This document shows positions 57,001-64,000 of a stretch of DNA of 64,000 bases, one piece after another. Position numbers and translations under genes: made by a program. The DNA lies in contig OX387185.1 in assembly GCA_947561395.2 (NCBI GenBank), positions 23,565,866-23,629,865 of the forward strand, given 5' to 3'. Source of the stretch: Buxus sempervirens. Taxonomy: Eukaryota > Streptophyta > Magnoliopsida > Buxales > Buxaceae. The notes beneath the pieces were generated by a model. That model did no database searches. It saw only the letters and a list, made by a program, of their open reading frames with translations, and was not told the origin of the DNA. Within the stretch, counting starts at the first letter, position 1. Each line of letters begins with the position of its first letter.

Positions 57001-57117
57001 TCAAGCCGCAGACCAAAAGCCCTAATAGACAGGATTAGGCACCCAGGTGTCCGCCTGCACCCCATCAGGCGGTGGCGACTCTGAATCACCCCGTGCCGCG
57101 TTTCCCACGCGCGCACA
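54073..57117 (+). repeat. 3' LTR of G2
   Basis: It is 3045 bp, the partner of 39270-42534. It is shorter in the GC-rich array and lacks the segment at about 41291-41454. It also carries a short duplication of a CCCGACATGGGACTTGGACT word (about 56150-56210). Confidence 0.94.
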
Positions 57118-57330
57118 CCCGCCAGACTCAATAAAATGTGCATGTTGGAATAGGAATTGGGTGAGATAGACCAAAGTTGGCTCAAACCAGGAAAAACCAT
57201 GGGACCCCTCATCCGACGGGTGGACTGGGGTGTCTACGGACTTCCCCAGACCGCAACTGAGACTTTGCTTAGAATCTTTAGTCGCAGACCGCCTAATAAA
57301 AGAACATAGGCACCCAGGTGTCTGCCTGCA

Positions 57331-60011
57331 TGTAAAATCCCGAATTTTAATAACATTAAAAATTAGATTTTATGTTTTAAAAATTTATTTAATTAGTGGA
57401 GAACTTTAGAAACAGAGAAAGGGAGATTAATTAGAGTTAAATTTCAAAAATTTAAATAGGATGAATTATTAAAATGGGAAATTTTGGTTATTGGACTTCC
57501 ATGGATTTGGATTTTGGCGATTCGGTGTTGGAACGAGTGAAGGTAATCTTGGAATTTCCCAAGCCTAAATTATGAAGAATTAAGTTAAATAGGCAACAAA
57601 TATTGGTTTAAATAAATTGATAATAGTGTGTTTGAAATTTATTATAAATTGGAAGGTGCTAATGTAGGGTCTTGGTGGAGTGGCGAAATTAAATTAGAGA
57701 GTAGGTGGTTGCCTAGGTAGGATGTTGCGGTGGATGAGCACGCAACAGATCATGAGGTGGGGTGTTTTTTTAGAGCATCTTTTCATTAGATCAAACAGCT
57801 AAGGGTTGTGCACGTATGGATATGTGTAGGCAAGCAGGCAGAGAATCATTAAGGGAACTATAAATACTTAAGGTATTTTGGTCGTAGGTTTTTCTTTTCG
57901 CATAATTTGAGTTCGAAGAAAACTGTGGCTGGAGTTCTAGGGTTTTGGAGAGGAGCTGACGTGAGGTTTCCTGTTGATTGAAGTGTTCAGGATCAGAGGT
58001 TCAGTCGATTTGTCTGTGTGATCAGATCTGGAACTTTTGGGATCGGAGGTGAGCAGCAGAGATTTTGGAGTGAGAATCGTTGCCGTTGGTGCTCAGTTGA
58101 AGCCTTGGAGTTGCTGAACTTGGGGGTATTCGAATCAAGTGAGTAGCATCGTTTTGATTTTATGGTGGGTTTTGATCTCCGAGATTAGTCGGAAGCATGT
58201 TTTCTGAATAAGTTTTTTACTGAGCGTGAGTTATTTGATGGGTTTAGAGTCGTGATTATAATGTTGTTTGGATTAAATCCGAACCATGTTTAACAGTGTT
58301 TTGGTAATGGTAGAAGCATAGATGAGTAGTTACAGAGGTAAAAAATACGGCTAGTCATGGAGTTCTGAGATTAACAGAGAGTCGCGAGTCAGAGGTCGTG
58401 TTCGCCGACTTGGCGCCTACCTAGTGCCAAGTGGTAGAGTCAGTGCAAGGTATAGTATGTTAGTCTCGCCGAGTTCACGCTTGTTCCGCGCCAAGTAAAT
58501 CGGGTTAGCACGAGGTGCTGTTTTAGCATGCGCCTACCTCGTGCCAACCGTCCCAAGGTCAGCGCACCTACCCAAATTGTTGAAAACAGCCCCTTAATTA
58601 CATGAAAGTAAATGTCCTGTGTATTTATTGCTCCATTTACTTAAGTCTTTAAATGTAAATAAGGTTTTACCCCCCATTTGGAACCAATAAAAATACTTCC
58701 AAGGTCCAATTCCTAGCCAATAAAAAGTCAACTTTCCAGTTCATGCCTAAATTTCCAGTTTTCCCGGTTTTTATCAAAAAGCCAGGTTTGGGTTTGATAC
58801 CCAGATGAGTGATTTAGAAGCCCATAAAATTCTAGGAGATGTTTTTACCCTTCAATAGGCTACAACCAAAATTTGAGCCCGAAACGCCTTGTAGATTTGT
58901 CTAGAAAAATTATATACCCAAACGTCAACGTTTTTAACCAGACTTAGAATATTTTGAAGTCCAAAACTTTTTGTCTCGGAATTTATTGCTTTTTGGTATG
59001 GTGACCTTATAGGGGATCCTAAGACTATTCCACTCATCCAAAATATATTTTGAGGATTTTATGACATTCGTTTTGATTGATTTGGTTTATGAAAGCGAAA
59101 TTGAGAATCTAGGAGCTGTTTGCTGATTTATGTTTAATCGAAGTTTGGATGCTGTAACTGTTTCTGTATAATGTGTTTACTTCTGAAAAGTCAGTTTTGA
59201 AACCATATTTGTTTTGCTAAAATGCATCTACACTATTATGCTAGTTCATCTTCGAATGCACGGTACACTTCAGGAATGATTCACTTGAACATGTTGATCT
59301 ATATGTCCGTTTTTCATGATGGAAAACACATTGAGTTGATTTGCTATTTTTATATTTACTACTGGTTTAGCTTGTCCTGGATCCAGAGTCTAAGCTTAGT
59401 AATGTGATGTATATGTTTTATTAGTGTAATGGCATGGCCATGGAGTGTTGCCACGACCGGTGTAGAGCAGTCAGAAACCCTGAGTAGGCCTGGTTGTCAA
59501 TGCCGATACCCGGAGTAGGCCAGCATTGGATGACGAAACCCTGAGTAGGTTGTCATTTCAGTTAATCATTATTTTATCGCTATCTTCGGGATTGGAGACA
59601 GATTTTATTGCTTGATTTACCTGATGGTTTTCTGCACTGATATAAATTGGATTATTGAAGTTTATTCGGAATATGCGTGTTATCATCATCGTATATGGTT
59701 TATAACCGTGGCATGTTTTAGAACTGAACTAAATGTATTTGTGCATGCATGTGCTACTCACTGGGATATTCGTATCTCATTCCATATTGTTTTGTTTTGT
59801 TTTCAGCTGCTCCTGGAGAGGACGATACTTGCGGGTAGTTACTTGGTCATGTGAGTTTATTTCCGTTTGGGATTATTTTAGCACACTCTGTTATATAGTT
59901 ATTGTTATATTCATGTTTTTCCTTCACTCTGATATTGTGGTTCTGTGTTATATGCTAACCTTTGGAGAAGTGTTACGGTTTAACAATGTAACTCGGATAT
60001 GGGGCGTTACA
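57331..60011 (+). mobile_element. Second Tekay/Del-like solo LTR, TSD CTGCA
   Basis: It begins TGTAAAATCC, ends GGGGCGTTACA, and has CTGCA at 57326-57330 and 60012-60016, 2681 bp. It resembles 1230-3715 in its ends, in the GCTTGTCCTGGATCCAGA word (59373), in the TTGCCACGACCGGTGTAGAG word and in a GCATGTGCTACTC word near the end. The middle differs, so it is a related but distinct subfamily. A GC-rich TTGGCGCCTACCTAGTGCCAA-like block lies at 58385-58565 and the hairpin array at 59470-59556. No coding part is present. Confidence 0.88.
59470..59556 (+). repeat. Constant-core hairpin array, second Tekay-like LTR
   Basis: Three units related to the array at 2995-3130. Brackets AATGC/GCATT and ATGAC/GTCAT surround CCCTGAGTAGG-like cores. 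Confidence 0.82.
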
Positions 60012-60661
60012 CTGCACCCCATCAGGCAGTGGCGACTCCAATTTCCCGATTGACCCATCCGGAGGCACGCACACTCATGTGCGCCCCGCTGTGCGTTTCC
60101 ACATGCGCATAGAAGCCACTACCAAGAACGAAAATACAGCAACCACACAGTGACCTCTAGATCATCTTAAATCGACTAAGAGGTCTCCTTTTCCACACTT
60201 TAAACCACCGAAGGCTTACCTTTCTTACCGTGGAAGAGCCATAACCCATAGAAGACATGAAGAAGTAATAACAAGTGGAGAAAACTCACATTTCATGCAT
60301 AACAGAATACCACATCATGCATGAGAACCTACATGCTCCAAATGGACCAAAACTCACATATGTTGAATAAAATCTTGCAACAATGCTTACCTTGTGTTTA
60401 CAAAACTGTTTTTGGGGTGCTTCACCTTCCCTTAGACTTGGATGGCTGCTGGAACTCCACTTTGCAGTACCAACAGCAGCAACACCTTCTCTTCTTTGTG
60501 GGAGAATGAAGAAGAAGAAGGAAAGGGAGAGTAGGAGAATCAAGGTGGAGTGTTTGGGGAGTATAGGAAGCAAGGAGAGGTGGGAGGGGAGGGGCTCGAA
60601 CCAACTTGGAGGGGAGAACAGGGGGTAAGGCCAGCAACCCTCGGCCAGGGGGGTTGCTGGA

Positions 60662-60670
60662 CTTTTTATA
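60662..60670 (-). promoter_or_regulatory. TATA box of the R LTR
   Basis: TATAAAAAG on the minus strand lies 12 bases from the nearest hairpin. The context is like those of M and P. Confidence 0.7.
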
Positions 60671-60681
60671 GACATGTTTTT

Positions 60682-60914
60682 GTATTCGGCCTTGATGGCC
60701 GGATACACAAGGTGGTGTTTGTATCTGGCCATGGAGGCTGGATACACTAGGTGTCTTTTGTATCCGACATAAAATGTCGGATACAGACATAATGTTTTGA
60801 AACATTAAATTCCGTTAGAAAATCTGACAAGATTTCGATGGAGATCTTTTGTATCCGATATTTAATGTCGGATACAAAGAAAAATATGTGTACCCGACAT
60901 ATTATGTTGGATAC
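60682..60914 (-). repeat. Pre-TATA hairpin cluster of R, five units
   Basis: Units lie at 60682-60706, 60721-60745, 60760-60784, 60851-60875 and 60890-60914. Outer arms are GTATCC/GGATAC; inner arms are of the GGCC/GGCC type in two units and GACAT/ATGTC type in three. All have loops of about 3 bases. Confidence 0.88.
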
Positions 60915-61496
60915 AAAAAGGCGAATTTTCGATATTTATAGATTGCCCCTCGGATTTGACCGATTTGACAACCGAGATAATCGTAGATTGCCCCTGGCTA
61001 TTCGCAGATCAATCCCCGACATATTTTTACATCAATTGAGTATTCGCGGATTAGTCCCCGAGATATTTATCTGCTCTCTCGCCATGTGTGTTGCTCTTTT
61101 GCCACGTGTGCAGTTTTCGACGTTGCTGCCCTAGAACTTTAACTGCTCATATCTTCTTCATTCGGACTCCGATTTTGGCAAACTCTGTTGCGTTAGAACC
61201 GTATTGGAGTCCTCTATTTATTGGGACAGGGCTAAGTAGCTGATTTGGGGTTTAGCAGAAAGTCAATTTCTGCTCCCCCTCAAGTTTGACCGGCTTGTAA
61301 ATCCTTCATCTGGGCTCCGATTCCAGCAAACTCAGTTGCGTTGAAACCGTGTCAGGATTCTCTATCTACTGAGATAAATTAAGGTGGTCAATTATCACTT
61401 GATCAAAAGGTCAACTTTTGCCCCCTTAGGATTTGACTTTCCAGCTAGGGTTTGCATTTCCAGCACTTCCAGGAGTGCAAAATTGAGGTGCTTACT

Positions 61497-63581
61497 GCTG
61501 CCCCTCTTTGCCGGAGTCACCTTGCAGATGAACGGCAAAGAGAAAAAAGAACCTTGTTTTTCCACCTGGCATTTCTGTCGACATAGTGGACGAGCTCAGT
61601 CCTTTGAAGTTTTCATTAAGAGGGGGGAAGCGTCCAGATGATGTGGTGCCACTTCCCAGCTTCAGAGTTTCCTAACCCTTTGCTTTTTGGGTTTTTGTAT
61701 GGCAACTCTTCAGCATTTAATTTATATTTAAAAGAGATTAGATCGGACTTGAGCTCGCTAAGCTGTTTCAGTGTTGATGCCAGGCACTTGACAACATTCT
61801 TTTCTTCTTGTTTGTTCCATTAAAGCTTTTAGATGATTTTAGACTTCTGATTTTTTTTTTTTAAGATTGATGGCTAGGAGTTTGTTTAGAAGGTGGGGAG
61901 AGTGAGGAAATGAGGAAGGAAGAGAGGAGGAGGTGCTTCCAGAGTTGTCCGGTGCCTCAAGGGAGTTCACACACCTGCCGTATTCTATTTACAAAAGTGT
62001 GAAATCAAAAATTACAAAAGGGGCCATTTTGCCCGATGAGATCTTCATTTCTGCTCATTCTTCTTCATGTCTCGCCACTTCTTTTTTCTGCAGAGCGCCT
62101 TCTGGTTGGCTTTCCTCTTCTGATGAGGTAAAGGCCTCCTAGCTTGGAGTGACTACCACTGGGGATCAGCCGAGAACCTCCACCTCATTGCTTTTTCTCA
62201 GTCAAGCCTTGTTTTTGGCATGTGCAAGGGTTCCATTGGGAAGGATGCTCTGCTAGGGATGGGTGGCACCTCTTATGCCGTCATTTCTCACTTCTGCTTG
62301 GGTGCGAGCTCATCCTGCTTGTCTGAGCTCTCGTTGAACATGAGGAAATTCCACCAAGGATTGGTGTAAGCTTGTTTTGTCTTCTTTCTGCTCTCTTTCA
62401 CAAAGCTGACCTCTTCAGACTGGGCGAGGCTTGGGAAGATTATCAAATATCGCTTTCTTATGGCTAGGAAGGACTCCACTGGGGATTTAGAGGGCATCGC
62501 ACTTCGTTTGTTGAAGGAACCCCACTGGGGATTTGGGAGAGGATGTCTGTTATCTCGCCTTTGCTGTACTTGTGAAGGTGGGAAAGGAACAGAATGTTAG
62601 TCGTGGACTAGCTGGGGAATGCAAAACATTATTTTTATTCTCTTCTTGTTTTGGGCCTTTTGCCCACGACAGCTAGAAGCAGCTTCTGCCAAGGTTGAGA
62701 GATCATCAAGTTTGGTTAGTAGCACAAATGTGGAGCTCAAAAATAGTTAAGCAGAACAATTATAGAGAAAACAGGTGTGTCAGTGTGTGCCTGTGTTTGC
62801 AATATCAAAAGTAATTTCCAAGGTCAGACGGGACTTGGAGTGCTTGGTATTTTCAGTAGCATTATCATCACAGGCCACTGTGAAGTGTTCTTGCTTGGGC
62901 ACAACCTATCGGTCTGGAACCCTCAGATCTGTTCATTTTTCTCAGCTTACTGTTTGCCACTGTCACTGCTCTTTCTGTACCTTGTTCTGCTTAATCCAGA
63001 TGTGACCAGTTTTTTTTGTGACTGACCACACAACGCCCTTTTTTCGGGTTTTCGCTATGTCCAGCTTTTTTGGGAAATTCTGAATTCTGTCATCGCTGAT
63101 GAATGCAGACTTAACTGTTTGCCCTGATCATTCCTTTTGGGATCCGAGAGGTCTTAGGGATAGGACGAAACGTAGGCTTGGTCTTGGTTACGAAAGAAAG
63201 GATAAATGTCTCAAAAAAGCTTAGTTATCTAGGTTCGCAAAGTGTGCTACTTTTATTTTTGGTGTGACTTACATCCTGGCTTATTTTTATCTCTATTTTT
63301 TGTTGGGTAAACATTTCCCCATTTTCTCTGTTTCTTTATTTTTCTTTCTTTTTCTATTGCATTTTCTTTTCTTTTTGAGGTTTTTCTGGGCAATAATGCC
63401 CTGTTTCTTTTTTTGCTTTGCCAGGAATGCCCTATTTGATGTGTAGAATACTTGCAATAGGTTGAAAGAATTTTAAGGCTTAACATTATCTAACTAGGGG
63501 AGAATTTAAGGTGCTTGAAAGGATTCATGGTCTAAAGGAGAGTCAAGGATGGCCTTTCTTCATTTCCCAATCAGAATGATC
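61497..63581 (-). other. 3' non-coding region of R
   Basis: It is the reverse complement of the G2 3' region (51825-54072). Landmarks are the polypurine tract and hairpin at 61504-61542, a GCATCAACACTGAAACAG-like block near 61775, CCACTGGGGAT words between 62150 and 62540, and the AAGGATGGCCTTTC block near 63550. No gene is seen. The open frames are shadows or low complexity. Confidence 0.78.
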
Positions 63582-64000
63582 CTAGGCATAGTACAGCTTG
63601 ACTGCATGTACATTTATCGGCTCAGGAAAAATTGCCCCGTCCATCTCCTGTAGGATAAGTTCTCCTCTGGACAGAACCTTGTGGACTACAAATGGCCCTT
63701 CGTAGTTTGGCTTGAATTTCCCTCTGCTGTCCTCTTGATGGGGAAAGATTCTTGTTATAGGCTCGCCCCACTCTCTGTTGGTAGAGTTGGCTATGACACA
63801 AAGCCTTGATTCTTTTCTCATCCAACAATTGTAATTGGTTAAATCTGGATTCTTCCCATTCCACATCACTGATCTCAGCTTCCTTGAGAATTCTGAGTGA
63901 CGGAATCTGTACTTCCACGGGGAGGATTGCTTCCATTCCGTATACCAGGGAGAAAGGGGTTGCCCTGGTCAATGTTCTGATTGATGTCCGGTAGGCGTGC
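63582..64000 (-). pseudogene. Integrase C-terminal region of R (Tat/Ogre gypsy)
   Basis: Minus-strand translation shows ATPFSLVYGMEAILPVEVQI, the end of the integrase catalytic core region. It then shows RAYNKNLSPSR and KFKPNYEGPFVVHKVLSRGE, the C-terminal domain that binds DNA in gypsy integrases, ending VKLYYA at 63582. The KFKPNYEGPF motif is typical of Tat-clade integrases. The catalytic residues lie beyond the window. It is broken (about one break in the visible part). Confidence 0.88.

Larger units (their letters stand above)
39270..57117 (+). mobile_element. Element G2: Ogre-like, ORF1 and gag-protease only, TSD CCCGC
   Basis: The LTRs are 39270-42534 and 54073-57117, with CCCGC at 39265-39269 and 57118-57122. 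Parts: primer site, leader, ORF1 region (44061-45494), a 142-bp tandem repeat, hairpin array B, gag-protease (47583-51824), a 3' non-coding region and a polypurine tract. ORF1 upstream of gag is the hallmark of Ogre within the Tat clade. Reverse transcriptase, RNase H and integrase are not recognisable, so it is broken and non-autonomous. I count about 20-25 differences between the LTRs outside length changes (about 0.7%), giving roughly 0.3 million years at 1.3e-8 per site per year. Confidence 0.93.
8116..60109 (+). mobile_element. Element P: 3' part of an Ogre/Tat-like gypsy element, host of most other insertions
   Basis: P's own DNA is 8116-8603 and 33269-33367 (internal 3' region) plus the 3' LTR beginning at 33368 and ending TGCGCA at 60109. 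The internal part matches G1 around 18020-18250 on the same strand (AGGATGAAAGGCCATCC, then TTTGAGCCTAAC), followed by the conserved pre-PPT block. M, S, a solo LTR, G2 and a second solo LTR inserted into it, so P is older than all of them. Its 5' part lies left of the window beyond M. It ends inside the 3' LTR of R, with TAGAA (60110-60114) as the predicted duplication. No coding part is visible. Confidence 0.8.
33368..60109 (+). repeat. 3' LTR of P, interrupted three times
   Basis: P LTR DNA is 33368-34968, 37459-39269, 57123-57330 and 60017-60109, about 3.7 kb in total, from TGTAAGCACCTCATTTTTGC to TGCGCA. Insertions: a solo LTR (TSD AAATG), G2 (TSD CCCGC) and a Tekay-like solo LTR (TSD CTGCA). 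The parts on either side of each insertion continue one another when compared with the G2 LTR end (42238-42534). It carries U3 repeats, a pre-TATA hairpin cluster (33938-34143), a TATA box (34156-34163), a donor-like CCCAAG|GTGAGT (34438) and a second hairpin cluster (38329-38512). No gene is present. Confidence 0.88.
60110..61496 (-). repeat. 3' LTR of R, first 1.39 kb
   Basis: On the minus strand it starts AGTAAGCACCTCAATTTTGC at 61496, close to the TGTAAGCACC family start. U3 repeats with the CGACACGG-type words follow (61440-61150), then a hairpin cluster (60914-60682), a TATA box (60670-60662), and a leader with CACAAG|GTAAGC near 60390. It is cut at 60110 by P. Confidence 0.85.
60110..64000 (-). 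mobile_element. Element R: 3' end of an Ogre/Tat-like gypsy element
   Basis: On the minus strand the order is integrase C-terminus (64000-63582), a 2 kb 3' non-coding region (63581-61497), and the start of a 3' LTR (61496 down to 60110), where P is inserted. The rest of the LTR must lie left of the window beyond P. It is the only Ogre/Tat element here showing pol, and it is broken (at least one break). It is the oldest element in the nest by order of insertion. Confidence 0.85.

Noticed and set aside
60286-60805. Two minus-strand frames of 127 and 153 codons
   Set aside because: They are the equivalent leader and hairpin part of the R LTR. No domain, and no agreement with the M LTR frames.

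Overview
This 64 kb window looks like the repeat-packed intergenic DNA of a large seed-plant (angiosperm) genome. I find no host gene, tRNA, rRNA or CRISPR array. Almost every base belongs to nested LTR retrotransposons. I cannot name the species. The copia element has a Sirevirus-type layout with an extra ORF after pol. The large gypsy elements have Ogre/Tat traits: 2.4-3.7 kb LTRs, a TGGCGACTC..CTGGGGA primer site, an ORF1 before gag, and long tandem repeats in the non-coding parts. Two solo LTRs look chromoviral (Tekay/Del-like).

Nesting order, read from target-site duplications (TSDs) and matching flanks. R (minus strand, 60110 to beyond 64000) is the outermost. P (plus strand) sits in R's 3' LTR; P's visible parts run from 8116 to 60109. 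P's internal region was hit by M (minus strand, 828-8115) and by the Sirevirus S (minus strand, 8604-33263, TSD ACTAA). S was hit in its third ORF by the gag-only element G1 (plus strand, 10738-25417, TSD CAAGG). M carries a Tekay-like solo LTR (1230-3715, TSD TAAGC) and an LTR end of the G1 family (1-827). P's 3' LTR was hit by a minus-strand solo LTR (34969-37453, TSD AAATG), by G2 (plus strand, 39270-57117, TSD CCCGC) and by a second Tekay-like solo LTR (57331-60011, TSD CTGCA).

G1 and G2 have nearly identical LTR pairs and are recent, but neither shows reverse transcriptase, RNase H or integrase. They look like non-autonomous relatives that depend on fuller Ogre/Tat elements such as R. 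S has all gag-pol domains but is broken.

The most striking signal is not a gene. Several unrelated LTR families here carry arrays of short hairpins in which one part (loop or flank) is constant and the stem sequence changes on both sides so that pairing is kept. Examples are stems CCATGT/ACATGG, CAATGT/ACATTG, TAATGT/ACATTA and CAGCGT/ACGCTG around one loop ATTCAC in G1. The Tekay-like LTR has a fixed 17-base core with variable complementary flanks. Most LTR families also have a dyad cluster just upstream of the TATA box, and often a second cluster downstream with a matching motif. I know of palindromic repeats in Sirevirus LTRs. I do not know of a described system of compensatory-stem arrays spanning Tat/Ogre, chromovirus and Sirevirus elements.
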